A stretch of DNA of 64,000 nt from NCBI GenBank assembly GCA_965279095.1, contig CBDIHH010000007.1:310001-374000 (forward strand), given 5' to 3'. Of this stretch, positions 6,420-16,457 are shown in pieces. Below the pieces are notes generated by a model. The model did no database searches. It was given only the letters and a program-made list of their open reading frames with translations, and was not told the DNA's origin. Position 1 is the first letter of the stretch. The number at the start of each line of letters is the position of its first letter. A program made the position numbers and the translations under genes. The stretch comes from CBDIHH01 sp965279095 (GTDB lineage Bacteria; Pseudomonadota; Alphaproteobacteria; Caulobacterales; Caulobacteraceae).

Positions 6420-9056
6420 CTACAGCAACGGCGACAACCACTTGCGGCCGGTCGCCTCACTCCAGCCCTTGCGGGCGGCGTAGTCCTTCAACTGGTCCTC
6501 GCCGATCTTGCCAACGCCGAAATAGTGGGCCTCCGGGTGCGAGAAATACAGGCCCGACACCGAGGCCGGCGGCGACATGGCGAAGCTCTCGGTCAGGGTG
6601 ATGCCGGTGGCGGCGGTGGCGTCCAGGAGGCGGAACACCGTCTCCTTCTCGGTGTGGTCGGGCTGGGCCGGATAGCCGGGCGCGGGGCGGATGCCGCGGT
6701 AGGTCTCGGCGATCATCTCGTCGATGCCGGCGGCCTCCTCGGGGGCATAGCCCCACAGCTCGCGGCGCACGCGGGCGTGCAAGGATTCGGCGAAGGCCTC
6801 GGCCAGGCGGTCGGCCAGGGCCGCGGCCAGGATCGCCGAATAGTCGTCGCCCTTGTCCTTGAAGCGCTGGGCGATGGCGCCCTCGCCATGGCCGGCGGTG
6901 ACGGCGAAGGCGCCGATATAGTCCGGCGGGCCGCCGAGGGGCGCGACGAAGTCGGCCAGGGCGGCGTTGCCCTTGCCGGCGGCCTTGACCATCTGCTGGC
7001 GCAGGGTGTGGAGGCGGGCCAGCTCCTGATGGCGGCTATCGTCCGTATAAAGAACAACATCGTCGCCGTCGGCGGCAGCCGGCCAGAAGCCGACCACCCC
7101 ACTGGCGGTGAACCACTTCTCGTCGATGATCTGCTTGAGCATCACCCGAGCGTCGGCGTAGAGGGCCGTGGCCGCCTCGCCGACCACGTCGTCCTCGAGG
7201 ATCTGCGGGAAATGCCCGACCAGTTCCCAGGCCGAGAAGAAGGGCGACCAGTCGATATAGGTCGCCAGTTCGCCGAGGTCATAGGCGTCGAACGTCCGCG
7301 TCCCCAGGAAGCTGGGCCTGGGCGGGGCGTAGCCCGACCAGTCGATCCGATAGGGATTGGCCCGGGCCGTGGCGATGGGGGTGCGGGTCTTCTGCTCCTG
7401 GCCGCGGGCGAACTGCTCGCGCACCTTGATGTAGTCGGCGCGGGTGGCGGCCATGTTGGCGTCGCGCTCGGTAGGCGACAGCAGGCCTGAGACCACGCCC
7501 ACGGCGCGCGAGGCGTCGAGCACATAGGTGGTCGAGCCGCCGGCGTAGTTGGGCTCGATCTTCACCGCGGTATGGGTCTTGGAGGTGGTCGCCCCGCCGA
7601 TCAGCAGCGGCATGGTCAGCCCCCGCCGCTGCATCTCGCCGGCGACATAGGCCATCTCGTCCAGGGACGGGGTGATCAGGCCGGACAGGCCGATCATGTC
7701 GACGTTGTGCGCCTTGGCCTCGTCGAGGATGCGGTCGGCCGGGACCATGACCCCGAGGTCGATGACCTCGTAATTGTTGCACTGCAGCACGACGCCGACG
7801 ATGTTCTTGCCGATGTCGTGCACATCGCCCTTCACCGTGGCCATCAGGATCTTGCCCTTGGCCTCGCGCGGCTTGCCTTCCTTCTCGGCCTCCATGAACG
7901 GCTCAAGATAGGCGACGGCCTGCTTCATCACCCGGGCGGACTTGACCACCTGCGGCAGGAACATCTTGCCCGAGCCGAACAGGTCGCCGACCACGTTCAT
8001 GCCGTCCATCAGGGGGCCCTCGATGACGTGCAGCGGCCGCTCGGCGCCCTGGCGCGCCTCCTCCGTGTCGGCCTCGATGAATTCGGTGACGCCATTGACC
8101 AGGGCGTGCTGGATGCGCAGGCCCACGGGCGCCTCGCGCCACTTCAGGTCGACGACCCGCTCGGCCCCCTTGTCGCCCTTGTATTTGGGCGCGAGGTCCA
8201 CCAGCCGCTCGGTGGGGCTCTGGTCGTTGCCGCGGGCGGGCCGGTTGAGGATGACGTCCTCGACGGCCTCGCGCAGTTCGGCGTCTATGTCGTCGTACAC
8301 CGGCAGGTCGCCGGCGTTGACGATGCCCATGTCCATCCCCGCGGCGATGGCGTGGTACAGGAACACCGAGTGGATCGCCCGGCGGACCGGCTCGTTGCCG
8401 CGGAAGCTGAAGGAGACGTTGGACACCCCGCCCGACACCCGCGCCAGGGGCAGGGTCTGCTTGATGACCTTGGTCGCCTCAATGAAGTCGACGGCGTAGT
8501 TGTTGTGCTCGTCGATCCCGGTGGCCACAGCGAAGATGTTGGGGTCGAAGATGATGTCTTCCGGCGGAAAGCCGATCTGCTCGGTGAGCAGACGATAGGC
8601 GCGGGTGCAGATCTCGACCTTGCGGGCGGCGGTGTCGGCCTGGCCCTGCTCGTCGAAGGCCATGACCACCACGGCGGCGCCATAGCGGCGGCATTTGGTG
8701 GCCTGGGCCAGGAAGGCGGCCTCGCCCTCCTTCATGGAGATGGAGTTGACGACGCAGCGGCCCTGCACGCATTTCAGCCCGGCCTCGATCACCTCCCATT
8801 TGGAGCTGTCGATCATGATCGGCACCCGGGCGATGTCCGGCTCGGCGGCGATCAGGTTGAGGAAGGTGACCATCGCCTGCTTCGAATCGAGCAGGCCCTC
8901 GTCCATGTTGATGTCGATGATCTGGGCGCCGGCCTCCACCTGCTGGCGCGCGACATCCAGGGCGGCGGGGAAGTCGCCGTCGACCACCAGCTTGCGGAAT
9001 TTGGCCGAGCCGGTGACGTTGGTCCGCTCGCCGACGTTGATGAACACAGGTCTCAT
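6420..9056 (-). CDS. metH: Cobalamin-dependent methionine synthase, folate/B12/activation subunit
   Basis: This 878-residue protein corresponds to the C-terminal three modules of MetH. Residues 1 to about 290 are the pterin (methyl-tetrahydrofolate) binding barrel, starting [18 protein letters not shown] helical cap and Rossmann cobalamin domain follow, with the cobalt-ligand motif DVHDIGKN (H413 at about 411-418) and the [11 protein letters not shown] and [11 protein letters not shown] loops. The C-terminal part is the S-adenosylmethionine-binding activation domain, ending with the [15 protein letters not shown] segment. The open frame continues upstream to 9110, but those extra residues only translate a palindromic repeat, so I start at 9056. 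The homocysteine-binding module is the next gene upstream; the split is typical of Caulobacterales. It makes methionine from homocysteine. Confidence 0.95.
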   Translation of the reverse strand: MRPVFINVGERTNVTGSAKFRKLVVDGDFPAALDVARQQVEAGAQIIDINMDEGLLDSKQAMVTFLNLIAAEPDIARVPIMIDSSKWEVIEAGLKCVQGRCVVNSISMKEGEAAFLAQATKCRRYGAAVVVMAFDEQGQADTAARKVEICTRAYRLLTEQIGFPPEDIIFDPNIFAVATGIDEHNNYAVDFIEATKVIKQTLPLARVSGGVSNVSFSFRGNEPVRRAIHSVFLYHAIAAGMDMGIVNAGDLPVYDDIDAELREAVEDVILNRPARGNDQSPTERLVDLAPKYKGDKGAERVVDLKWREAPVGLRIQHALVNGVTEFIEADTEEARQGAERPLHVIEGPLMDGMNVVGDLFGSGKMFLPQVVKSARVMKQAVAYLEPFMEAEKEGKPREAKGKILMATVKGDVHDIGKNIVGVVLQCNNYEVIDLGVMVPADRILDEAKAHNVDMIGLSGLITPSLDEMAYVAGEMQRRGLTMPLLIGGATTSKTHTAVKIEPNYAGGSTTYVLDASRAVGVVSGLLSPTERDANMAATRADYIKVREQFARGQEQKTRTPIATARANPYRIDWSGYAPPRPSFLGTRTFDAYDLGELATYIDWSPFFSAWELVGHFPQILEDDVVGEAATALYADARVMLKQIIDEKWFTASGVVGFWPAAADGDDVVLYTDDSRHQELARLHTLRQQMVKAAGKGNAALADFVAPLGGPPDYIGAFAVTAGHGEGAIAQRFKDKGDDYSAILAAALADRLAEAFAESLHARVRRELWGYAPEEAAGIDEMIAETYRGIRPAPGYPAQPDHTEKETVFRLLDATAATGITLTESFAMSPPASVSGLYFSHPEAHYFGVGKIGEDQLKDYAARKGWSEATGRKWLSPLL

Positions 9057-9070
9057 CTTTTTGATATTCC

Positions 9071-9160
9071 GATCATCCCCGCGAAAGCGGGGACCCAGGT
9101 TCTTTTTCAATCCCCCGCGCTTCCGAAGGCACCTGGGTCCCCGCTTTCGCGGGGATGACC
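9071..9160. repeat. REP-like palindrome between the two metH genes
   Basis: The arms at 9071-9100 and 9131-9160 are 30 bp each and match as inverted repeats at 29 of 30 positions. Each arm contains its own small hairpin CCCCGCGAAAGCGGGG, and the arms are joined by a 30-bp loop. It fills most of the 122-bp gap between the two methionine synthase genes. Folded in the transcript it could stabilise or attenuate the message. It belongs to the same family as the weaker copy at 119-196. Confidence 0.85.
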
Positions 9161-9178
9161 GGGTAGAAGCGCTTGCGA

Positions 9179-10240
9179 TCAGTTCAACTCGAACGGCTCC
9201 AGCCCGGCCAACCTTAGCGCCGGCGGGCGCTCGGGGATGGCGCGCGGCTTCAGCCCCGTCACCGCCTCGGCCACGTGGCGAATGTGGTCGGGGGTGGTGC
9301 CACAGCAGCCGCCGACGATGTTGACGATGCCTTGCTCGGCCCAGTCGTGCAGGTGGTGGCCGGTCTCGTGCGGCTCCTCGTCATACTGGCCCATGGCGTT
9401 GGGCAGGCCGGCGTTGGGGAAGGCGGCCACCAGGGTGTCGGCCACCCGCGACAGCTCGGCCACATAGGGACGCATCAGGTCCGCCCCCAGAGCGCAGTTG
9501 AAGCCCACCGCGAACGGCTTGGCGTGGCGGATGGAGTTCCAGAAGGCCTCCGCCGTCTGCCCCGAGAGTGTGCGGCCGGAGCGGTCGGTGATGGTGCCGG
9601 AGATCCACATGGGCAGGGGCTCCAGCCCCTCGTCCTGCAGATCCAGGATCGCCTTGATGCAGGCCTTCACGTTGAGGGTGTCGGTGATGGTCTCCATCAG
9701 GAACAGGTCCACCCCGGCCTCGTGCAGGGCCATGACCTGCTCGCGATAGGCGTCGTAGACCTGGTCGAAGGTGACCAGCCGGGCGCCGGGGTCGTTGACG
9801 TCGGACGACATCGACAGCATCCGGTTGAGGGGGCCGATGGAGCCGGCGACGAAACGCGGCTTGTGCGGCTCCTTTGCCGTCCAGCGGTCGGCGGCCTCGC
9901 GGGCGATCCTGGCCCCGGCGAGGTTGATGTCGCGCACCGCGTCCTGCAGTTCGTAGTCGGCCTGGGCGATGGCGGTGGCCGAGAATGTGTTGGTCTCGGA
10001 GATGTCTGCGCCGGCGGCGTAATACTGGTCGTGCAGGTCGGCGATGATGTCGGGCCGGGTCAGGCACAACAGGTCGTTGTTGCCCTTCAGCTGGCCGGGG
10101 TGGTCGCGGAACCGCTCGCCGCGATAGTCGGCTTCGTCCAACTGGCGCTTCTGGATCATCACCCCCCAGGAGCCGTCCAGCACCAGCACCCGTTCCTTGG
10201 CCGCGGTCTTCAGCGCGGCGATGCGTTCCTGGCGGTCCAT
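9179..10240 (-). CDS. metH: Methionine synthase, homocysteine-binding subunit
   Basis: This 353-residue protein is the N-terminal homocysteine S-methyltransferase (BHMT-type) module of MetH. It starts near the classic [14 protein letters not shown] segment and continues with the [12 protein letters not shown] loop. The zinc-binding cysteines appear in GFNCALG and [11 protein letters not shown]. It provides zinc-activated homocysteine to the folate/B12 subunit encoded just downstream. The start at 10240 was chosen because upstream residues are a frame shadow of metF. The metF stop and this ATG overlap (TGATG), so metF and both metH genes form one operon. The two metH genes are separated by a palindromic repeat, so the split is a genuine gene boundary and not a recent frameshift. 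Confidence 0.93.
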   Translation of the reverse strand: MDRQERIAALKTAAKERVLVLDGSWGVMIQKRQLDEADYRGERFRDHPGQLKGNNDLLCLTRPDIIADLHDQYYAAGADISETNTFSATAIAQADYELQDAVRDINLAGARIAREAADRWTAKEPHKPRFVAGSIGPLNRMLSMSSDVNDPGARLVTFDQVYDAYREQVMALHEAGVDLFLMETITDTLNVKACIKAILDLQDEGLEPLPMWISGTITDRSGRTLSGQTAEAFWNSIRHAKPFAVGFNCALGADLMRPYVAELSRVADTLVAAFPNAGLPNAMGQYDEEPHETGHHLHDWAEQGIVNIVGGCCGTTPDHIRHVAEAVTGLKPRAIPERPPALRLAGLEPFELN

Positions 10241-11121
10241 CAGTTCACCTTCTGCGCGGCGCGGTGGCTGCGGTCCTCGATGCCGAGGGTGCGGCACACC
10301 GCATAGACGAGGTCCGCGCGGTTCAGGGTGTAGATATGCAGGTCGTCGAAGCCCTGCGCCTGCAGCTCGCCGCACATCTGCGAGCACAGGACGCCCGCCA
10401 TCAGGGCGCGGGTCTGGGGCTCGCCGTCCAGGCCCTCGAACATGTCGATCAGGCGGCGCGGCGCGCTGACATTGCAGCGCTCGGCCATGCGCATGGCGCC
10501 CTTGAAGTTGGCCACCGGCATCACGCCGGGCACGATGGGAATGGTGATCCCTGCCGCGCGCACCTGGTCGACGAAGCGGTAGAAGACGGCGGTGTCGAAG
10601 AAGAACTGGGTGATCGCCCGGGTGGCCCCGGCGTCGATCTTGGCCTTCAGCACATCGATGTCCTGAGCCAGGGAGGCGCTTTCCGGATGCTTCTCGGGGA
10701 AGGCGGCGACGGACACCTCGAAGGGAGCGATGCGGCGAATAGCCTGGGTCAGTTCGGTGGCGTTCTGGTAGCCGCCGGCGATGGTCGCCGGATCGGCGTC
10801 CTTGGGCAGGTCTCCGCGCAGGGACACCATGTGGCGCACGCCAAGGTTCCAGTAGTCCTGGATGATGGCGTCCACCTGCTCGCGCGTGCCGCCATAGCAG
10901 GTCAGGTGGGCGGCGGGCTTCAGGTCAGTCTCGCCCAGCATCCGCGCCAGGGTGCCGCGCGTCTCGTCCCGGGTGGTCCCCAGGGCGCCGTAGGTCACCG
11001 AGACGAACCGGGGCGACAGGGGCTCCAGCCGCGCGACGGTCGCCCACAGCTCCTCCTCCGCCGCCGGGCTCTTGGGCGGAAAGAACTCGAACGAGACGCT
11101 GGGCGGCGCGGCTGAGGTCAA
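10240..11121 (-). CDS. metF: Methylenetetrahydrofolate reductase (NAD(P)H)
   Basis: MetF reduces 5,10-methylene-THF to 5-methyl-THF, the methyl donor of MetH. The barrel begins VSFEFFPPKSPAAEEELW, with the conserved VSVTYGALGTTRDET segment, AHLTCYGGTREQ, and ALRGDLP-like SLRGDLPKDADP for folate and FAD binding. An ATG at 11154 lies in frame, but it falls at the predicted transcription start and inside a palindrome. A TTG at 11121 has an ideal AGGAGG Shine-Dalgarno 5 bases upstream, so I start there (293 residues, the normal MetF length). It is first in the leftward operon metF-metH-metH; the next gene overlaps its stop by one base. Confidence 0.9.
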   Translation of the reverse strand: MTSAAPPSVSFEFFPPKSPAAEEELWATVARLEPLSPRFVSVTYGALGTTRDETRGTLARMLGETDLKPAAHLTCYGGTREQVDAIIQDYWNLGVRHMVSLRGDLPKDADPATIAGGYQNATELTQAIRRIAPFEVSVAAFPEKHPESASLAQDIDVLKAKIDAGATRAITQFFFDTAVFYRFVDQVRAAGITIPIVPGVMPVANFKGAMRMAERCNVSAPRRLIDMFEGLDGEPQTRALMAGVLCSQMCGELQAQGFDDLHIYTLNRADLVYAVCRTLGIEDRSHRAAQKVN

Positions 11122-11150
11122 GGACGCCTCCTGAGGCGGTGCGGGCAAGG

Positions 11151-11190
11151 ACATAAAGATATCTTTATGTCTTGATGTGGAGGATCGCAA
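11151..11190 (-). promoter_or_regulatory. metF promoter overlapped by a 20-bp palindromic operator
   Basis: ACATAAAGATATCTTTATGT at 11151-11170 is a perfect 20-bp palindrome. Read on the minus strand, TTGCGA (11190-11185) and TAAAGA (11167-11162) are spaced by 17 bp and make a plausible promoter whose -10 box lies inside the palindrome. A repressor bound here would shut off metF-metH-metH. Methionine-cycle regulators of the ArsR type are candidates by analogy, but no such gene lies in the window. Confidence 0.65.
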
Positions 11191-11290
11191 GGGGGACCGG
11201 CATCCATCGGACCGGCGGCGGGGGCGCGCTTTGGCCACCCCCAACAGTCCTTGACTCGACTCCCCGCCGCCGCCAGTTTGCCCCCACCTC

Positions 11291-11486
11291 CTCGCGGGAG
11301 AGACCGGGCTAGGCCCGGCGCCGAAGGCGCAACCACCCCGGAAACGCTCAGGTAACAGGGACCGCGAACGAGGCTCTGACGCTGGAAAGCAGTCGCCCGA
11401 ACCGGGAGACTCGCCGAAGGAGCAAGGACCGCGGCCGACCTTACCGGCCGGGGTCTGAATCTCTCAGGTCCATAGACAGCGGGGGT
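11291..11486 (+). promoter_or_regulatory. Tandem glycine riboswitch
   Basis: Two consecutive glycine aptamers precede gcvT. The first spans about 11291-11372: its closing stem pairs CTCGCGG with CCGCGA..GAG, and it has the conserved GAGAGA, GCCGAAGGCGCAA and ACGCTCAGGTAACAGG blocks. The second, about 11373-11486, repeats the scheme with GGAGACTCGCCGAAGGAGCAA and TCTCAGGTC. Tandem glycine riboswitches normally switch on glycine cleavage genes when glycine is plentiful. The gcvT start codon is about 55 bp downstream. The region 11171-11290 shows no gene. Confidence 0.93.
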
Positions 11487-11540
11487 GCGCAATCGTTCGG
11501 CCTAGCCGCGCCTTGCGTTCCGCTGACGCCAGAGGACCCC

Positions 11541-12704
11541 ATGGCCGCCGACGACCTGTCACCGCCCTTGCTGACCACCGCCCTGACGGAGGCCCACCGC
11601 GCGTTGGGCGCGAGGCTGGTCCCGTTCGCCGGCTATGAGATGCCGGTGCAGTATGAGGGCGTGCTGGCCGAGCATCGCTGGACCCGGGCGCACGCCGGCC
11701 TGTTCGACGTCTCCCACATGGGCGCGGGCCTTCTGGCGCTCGCCGCGCCGAGCGGCGACGGCGAGGCCGATCACGCCGCGGTGAGCGCCCTCATCGAGAC
11801 CCTGGTCCCCGGCGACATCGCGGGACTTCAGCCGGGCCAGATCCGCTATTCCATGCTGCTCAACGGCGACGGGGGCGTGCTCGACGACCTCATGATCGGC
11901 CGCCCCGCCCGCGACGCCGAGCAGGGCCAGCTGTTCATCGTCGCCAACGCCGGGACCAAGGACGCCGACTTCGCCCTAATCGCCCGGGCGTCCGCCGGCC
12001 GCGCCGCGGTGCGCCGCCTGGATGACTGGTCGCTGCTGGCCCTGCAGGGGCCGCAGGCGGCGGAAGTGTTGGAGGATGTCCTGCCCGGGGTCGGGGCCGC
12101 CGGCTTCATGACCTGGACCCGCCATGCCTGGTGCGGGCGGGAGCTGCTGGTCTCGCGATCGGGTTATACGGGCGAGGACGGCTTTGAGGTCTGCCTGCCG
12201 GGCGCCCTGGCGCCGGTGCTGTGGGATCGGCTGCTGGGCGATCCGCGGGTGCGGCCCGTCGGCCTGGGCGCGCGGGACTCCCTGCGCCTGGAGGCCGGCC
12301 TGCCCCTCTATGGCCACGACCTGGACGCCAGCGTCAGCCCGGTGGAGGCCGGCCTGGCCTTCGTGGTGGCCCGTCGTCGCCGCGCGGCTGGGGATTTTCC
12401 CGGCGCCGCGCGAATCCTGGGCGAACTCGCCAAGGGGCCGCAGCGGGTGCGCGTCGCCCTCAAGATCACCGGCGCCCCGGCGCGGGAGGGCGCGCCGATC
12501 GCCGACCCGGGCGGGACCGTGATCGGCGTCGTCACCAGCGGCGGCCCCTCCCCGACTCTTGGCGGGGCCATCGCCATGGGCTTCGTCCCGCCTGCCTTCG
12601 CCGCCGTGGGCGCGCCCCTGTCGGTCCTCGTCCGCGGCCGGCCGCAGCCCGCCGAGGTCGTCGCCCTGCCCTTCGTTCCCCACCGCTATGTCCGCAAGCC
12701 CTGA
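11541..12704 (+). CDS. gcvT: Glycine cleavage system T protein (aminomethyltransferase)
   Basis: This 387-residue protein has the GcvT fold: the N-terminal [18 protein letters not shown] segment, FDVSHMG, the folate-site [15 protein letters not shown] stretch, and [19 protein letters not shown]. The C-terminal barrel (GCV_T_C) ends near position 380. It releases ammonia from the aminomethyl group on lipoyl-GcvH and passes the methylene unit to tetrahydrofolate. The ATG follows a GAGGA ribosome site. It is the first gene of the riboswitch-controlled operon gcvT-gcvH-gcvPA-gcvPB. Methylene-THF made here feeds the divergent metF-metH pathway, a sensible pairing of neighbours. Confidence 0.96.
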   Translation: MAADDLSPPLLTTALTEAHRALGARLVPFAGYEMPVQYEGVLAEHRWTRAHAGLFDVSHMGAGLLALAAPSGDGEADHAAVSALIETLVPGDIAGLQPGQIRYSMLLNGDGGVLDDLMIGRPARDAEQGQLFIVANAGTKDADFALIARASAGRAAVRRLDDWSLLALQGPQAAEVLEDVLPGVGAAGFMTWTRHAWCGRELLVSRSGYTGEDGFEVCLPGALAPVLWDRLLGDPRVRPVGLGARDSLRLEAGLPLYGHDLDASVSPVEAGLAFVVARRRRAAGDFPGAARILGELAKGPQRVRVALKITGAPAREGAPIADPGGTVIGVVTSGGPSPTLGGAIAMGFVPPAFAAVGAPLSVLVRGRPQPAEVVALPFVPHRYVRKP

Positions 12705-12720
12705 GCAAGAGATCCAAGCC

Positions 12721-13086
12721 ATGCGTTTCACCAAGGACCACGAATGGGTCGCCGTCGACGGCGACGTCGCCACGGTGGGGATCACCGCCTATGCCGCCGG
12801 CCAGATGGGCGATGTGGTGTTCGTCGAACTGCCCGACGTCGGCAAGGCGGTGAAGCCGGGCGACGCCTTCGCCGTGGTCGAGAGCGTCAAGGCGGCGTCC
12901 GACGTCTACAGCCCGATCGCGGGCGAGGTGACGGCGGTGAACGGCGAGGTGGCCGACAGCCCCGAGCTGATCAACACCGGGCCGGAGACCCTCGGCTGGC
13001 TGGCCCGGCTGAAACTGTCGGATCCGGCGGCGGTGGAAACCCTGATGGATCGCGACGCCTACGAAGCCTACCTCGAGGGTCTCTAG
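12721..13086 (+). CDS. gcvH: Glycine cleavage system H protein (lipoyl carrier)
   Basis: This 121-residue protein starts [20 protein letters not shown] and contains the lipoyl attachment lysine in [13 protein letters not shown], followed by [18 protein letters not shown]. This is the standard length and order for GcvH. It shuttles the aminomethyl intermediate between the P, T and L proteins. It lies 16 bp after gcvT and 2 bp before gcvPA. The longer open frame upstream is a shadow of gcvT. Confidence 0.97.
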   Translation: MRFTKDHEWVAVDGDVATVGITAYAAGQMGDVVFVELPDVGKAVKPGDAFAVVESVKAASDVYSPIAGEVTAVNGEVADSPELINTGPETLGWLARLKLSDPAAVETLMDRDAYEAYLEGL

Positions 13087-13088
13087 CC

Positions 13089-14447
13089 ATGCGCTACCTG
13101 CCGCTCTCCGCAGACGACCGCAGCGCCATGCTGGGCGTGATCGGCGCAGCCGACATCGACGCCCTGTTCGCCGACGTCCCCGCCGCGGCCCGGCTGTCGG
13201 CCCCCGTCGACCTGCCGGGCTTCGCCGGCGAGATCGAGGTCGAGCGGACCCTGTCCGGCCTGGCCGCGCGCAACACCCCCGCCGGCTCGGTCCCGTTCTT
13301 CTGCGGCGCCGGCGCCTATCGCCACCATGTGCCCGCCTCGGTGGACCACCTGATCCAGCGGTCGGAGTTCCTGACCTCCTACACCCCCTATCAGCCCGAG
13401 ATCGCCCAGGGCACGCTGCAGATGCTGTTCGAGTTCCAGAGCCAAGTCGCGGCCCTGACCGGCATGGAGGTCGCCAACGCCTCGCTCTACGACGGCTCTA
13501 CCGCCGCCGCCGAAGGCGTGCTGATGGCGGCGCGGATCACCCGGCGGACCAAGGCCATCCTGTCGCCCGGCTTGCATCCCCACTACGCCCAGACCATCCA
13601 GACGCTGGCCGGCGCCACCGGCATGGCCGTTGTCCGCGACGCCCTGGCGCCCGGCGCATCCCTGGACCTGACGGGGCTGGACCAGGACACCGCCTGCGTG
13701 GTCGTCCAGACGCCGGACGTCTTCGGCGAGGCCCTGGACCTGACCGCCACCGCCGAGGCGGTGCACGCCGCCGGCGCCCTGCTCATCGTGGTGGTCACCG
13801 AGGTGGTGTCCCTGGGCCTGCTGCGTTCGCCGGGCGCCATGGGCGCGGACATCGTGGTGGCCGAGGGCCAGTCCATCGGCAACGGCCTGAACTACGGCGG
13901 GCCGTATCTGGGCCTGTTCGCCACCCGCCAGGCCTTCCTGCGCCAGATGCCGGGTCGCCTTTGCGGACAGACGGTGGACGCCGAGGGCCGGCGCGGCTTC
14001 GTCCTGACCCTGTCCACCCGCGAGCAGCACATCCGCCGCGACAAGGCGACGTCCAACATCTGCACCAATTCGGGTCTGTGCGCCCTGGCCTTCTCCATCC
14101 ACATGAGCCTGCTGGGTGGCGAGGGCCTGCGGCGGCTCGCGGCGGTCAATCACGCCAAGGCGATGGCCCTGAAGAGCGCCCTGGAGCGCGTCCCCGGCGT
14201 CACCGTCCTGACCGACCGCTTCTTCAATGAGCTGGCGATCCGCCTGCCCGTCCCCGCCGGCCCCCTCGTGGAATCGCTGGCGGGCAAGGGGGTGCTGGCG
14301 GGGGTGCCGGTCTCGCGCCTGGACCCGGCCGCCGGCCTCGACGACGTGCTGCTTCTGGCGGCCACCGAAACGACCCAGGACAGCGACATCTTCGCCCTGG
14401 CCCAGGCTCTGGTTGAAGAACTGGCTCTGACCGAGGAACTGTCATGA
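13089..14447 (+). CDS. gcvPA: Glycine dehydrogenase (decarboxylating) subunit 1
   Basis: This 452-residue protein is the N-terminal half of the two-subunit P protein. It opens [19 protein letters not shown] and shows [32 protein letters not shown], and [19 protein letters not shown], all typical of GcvPA. It forms the heteromeric P protein with the gcvPB product, which supplies the PLP lysine. The start at 13089 directly follows the gcvH stop. Its end overlaps gcvPB by 4 bp (ATGA), so the subunits are made in equal amounts. Confidence 0.96.
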   Translation: MRYLPLSADDRSAMLGVIGAADIDALFADVPAAARLSAPVDLPGFAGEIEVERTLSGLAARNTPAGSVPFFCGAGAYRHHVPASVDHLIQRSEFLTSYTPYQPEIAQGTLQMLFEFQSQVAALTGMEVANASLYDGSTAAAEGVLMAARITRRTKAILSPGLHPHYAQTIQTLAGATGMAVVRDALAPGASLDLTGLDQDTACVVVQTPDVFGEALDLTATAEAVHAAGALLIVVVTEVVSLGLLRSPGAMGADIVVAEGQSIGNGLNYGGPYLGLFATRQAFLRQMPGRLCGQTVDAEGRRGFVLTLSTREQHIRRDKATSNICTNSGLCALAFSIHMSLLGGEGLRRLAAVNHAKAMALKSALERVPGVTVLTDRFFNELAIRLPVPAGPLVESLAGKGVLAGVPVSRLDPAAGLDDVLLLAATETTQDSDIFALAQALVEELALTEELS

Positions 14448-15961
14448 CCGCCCTGTCCATTGGCCGCCCGACCCGCCCCGAATCCTCTGAGCCGGTCACG
14501 ACCCTGGGCCGTGGCCTGCTGCAGGACGAGGGTCTGATCTTCGAGCGCGGCGACTGGAGCCGCACCGGCGTCGACCTGCCGGACGCCGACCTCTCGGGGT
14601 CCCCCCTCGGCGACCTGATGGCCGGCGGGCGCGTCGCCCTGCCCGGCCTGTCCGAGCCCGAGGCCCTGCGCCACTATGTGCGCCTGTCGCAGAAGAACCA
14701 CGCCATCGACCTGGCCATGTATCCGCTCGGGTCGTGCACCATGAAGCACAACCCGCGCCTGAACGAGAAGATGGCCCGGCTGCCCGGCTTCGCCGACATC
14801 CACCCCCTGCAGCCGCAATCGACGGTGACCGGGGCCGCCATGTTGATGGACCAGCTGGCCCACTGGCTGAAGACCCTGACCGGCATGCCGGCGGTGGCGC
14901 TGAGCCCCAAGGCCGGGGCGCAAGGCGAGCTGTGTGGCATCCTCGCCATCCGCGCCGCCCATGAGGCCCGCGGCGACGCCCGCCGCCGGGTGCTGACCCC
15001 CACCTCCGCCCACGGCACCAATCCGGCCACCGCGGCCTTCGCCGGCTATGAGGTCACCGAGATCGGCCAGACGCCGCAGGGCCATGTGGACATCGCCGAC
15101 CTCGCCGCGAAGCTGGGCCCGGACGTGGCGGCGGTGATGGTCACCAACCCCAACACCTGCGGCCTGTTCGAGCCGGACATGATCGAGATCGCGCGCCTGA
15201 CGCACGAAGCGGGCGCCTACCTCTACTGCGACGGCGCCAACTTCAACGCCATCGTCGGCAAGGTGCGCCCGGGGGACCTGGGCGTCGACGCCATGCACAT
15301 CAACCTGCACAAGACCTTCTCCACCCCCCACGGCGGCGGCGGACCCGGCGCCGGACCGGTGGTGCTGTCGGCGGCCCTGGCGCCCTTCGCCCCCCTGCCC
15401 TGGGTGGTGAACGACGGCACGGCGTTGCTGGAACGGGCCGAGGGCGAGGCGGCCCAGGCCACCGGCCGGCTCTCGGCCTTCCATGGTCAGATGGGGATGT
15501 TCGTGCGCGCCCTGGCCTACATGCTCAGCCATGGGTCGGACGGCCTGAGGCAGGTGGCCGAGGACGCGGTGCTGAACGCCAACTACGTCAAGGCCAGCCT
15601 GGCCGACATCCTGTCGGCGCCGTACCAGGGCCCCTGCATGCACGAGGCCCTGTTCGACGACCGGTGGCTTGAGGGGACGGGGGTCACCACCCTGGACATC
15701 GCCAAGGCCCTGATCGACGAGGGCTTCCACCCGATGACCATGTATTTCCCCCTGGTCGTCCACGGCGCCATGCTGATCGAGCCCACCGAGACGGAATCCC
15801 GCGCCGAGATCGACCGCTTCACGGCGGCGTTGCGGAGCCTGGCGGCGGCGGTGAAGGCCGGAGAGGTCGCGCGCTTCAAGGCGGCGCCGATCAGCGCCCC
15901 CCTGCGCCGCCTGGACGAGACGGCCGCCGCCCGCAAGCCGGTCCTGCGCTGGGCGGGCTGA
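14444..15961 (+). CDS. gcvPB: Glycine dehydrogenase (decarboxylating) subunit 2
   Basis: This 505-residue protein is the PLP-binding half of the P protein. The Schiff-base lysine is in [18 protein letters not shown], and other family blocks are [45 protein letters not shown] and [10 protein letters not shown]. It decarboxylates glycine and loads the remainder on lipoyl-GcvH. It overlaps gcvPA by 4 bp. It is the last glycine cleavage gene here. No gcvL gene is present, which is normal since lipoamide dehydrogenase is shared with other complexes. Confidence 0.96.
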   Translation: MTALSIGRPTRPESSEPVTTLGRGLLQDEGLIFERGDWSRTGVDLPDADLSGSPLGDLMAGGRVALPGLSEPEALRHYVRLSQKNHAIDLAMYPLGSCTMKHNPRLNEKMARLPGFADIHPLQPQSTVTGAAMLMDQLAHWLKTLTGMPAVALSPKAGAQGELCGILAIRAAHEARGDARRRVLTPTSAHGTNPATAAFAGYEVTEIGQTPQGHVDIADLAAKLGPDVAAVMVTNPNTCGLFEPDMIEIARLTHEAGAYLYCDGANFNAIVGKVRPGDLGVDAMHINLHKTFSTPHGGGGPGAGPVVLSAALAPFAPLPWVVNDGTALLERAEGEAAQATGRLSAFHGQMGMFVRALAYMLSHGSDGLRQVAEDAVLNANYVKASLADILSAPYQGPCMHEALFDDRWLEGTGVTTLDIAKALIDEGFHPMTMYFPLVVHGAMLIEPTETESRAEIDRFTAALRSLAAAVKAGEVARFKAAPISAPLRRLDETAAARKPVLRWAG

Positions 15962-16015
15962 CGGAACCTCCACGCCCCTGCGGCGATTGCGGCTGTGTCG
16001 TGAGGGGAACCGCCG

Positions 16016-16438
16016 ATGCTGGTGTCGGAAATCATGTCGAGGGCCGTGGAGTTCGTCAGCCCGGACGCCAACATCCGTGACCTGGCGGTCCTGATGGGCG
16101 AGCTGGATGTGGGGGGCATGCCCGTGGGCGGACCCGACGACCTGCAGGGGATGATCACCGACCGCGACATCCTCTTCCGCATTGTCGCCGAGGGGCGCGA
16201 CAGCGTCGGCGCGCGGGTGCGCGAGGCGATGTCCGCCACCGTGTTCACCTGCCGGGAGACCGACACCCTGGCCACGGCCATGGACCTGATGGGCGGCCTG
16301 CAGGTGCGGCGCCTGCCGGTGGTGGACGCCGAGGGGCGGGTCACCGGCATTGTCACCCTCACCGACATCGCCCGCCACGTGCTGGCCGATAACGCCGCCA
16401 TCGACGCAGCCTTCGAAGAGCCGACGGGCGAGGCCTAG
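16016..16438 (+). CDS. Tandem CBS-domain protein
   Basis: This 140-residue protein consists of a CBS pair (Bateman module). The first domain (about 1-60) starts MLVSEIMSRAVEFVSPDANI and has the GMITDRDIL motif. The second (about 70-130) has VREAMSATVFTC and GIVTLTDIARHVL. Such modules bind adenine nucleotides and sense energy state. With no attached catalytic domain it may act alone or regulate a partner. It lies 54 bp after gcvPB on the same strand and may be read from the same message, though a separate promoter is possible. The target is unknown. Confidence 0.88.
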   Translation: MLVSEIMSRAVEFVSPDANIRDLAVLMGELDVGGMPVGGPDDLQGMITDRDILFRIVAEGRDSVGARVREAMSATVFTCRETDTLATAMDLMGGLQVRRLPVVDAEGRVTGIVTLTDIARHVLADNAAIDAAFEEPTGEA

Positions 16439-16457
16439 GGCGTGGGAGGCGGGCCGG

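Noticed and set aside
9057..9110. Eighteen extra N-terminal residues on the second metH gene
   Set aside because: They translate one arm of the palindromic repeat (GPRFRGDD pattern) and are not part of the methionine synthase family.
14150..16378. A 742-codon minus-strand open frame opposite gcvPB
   Set aside because: Opposes a fully conserved gcvPB gene; translation is typical antisense noise.
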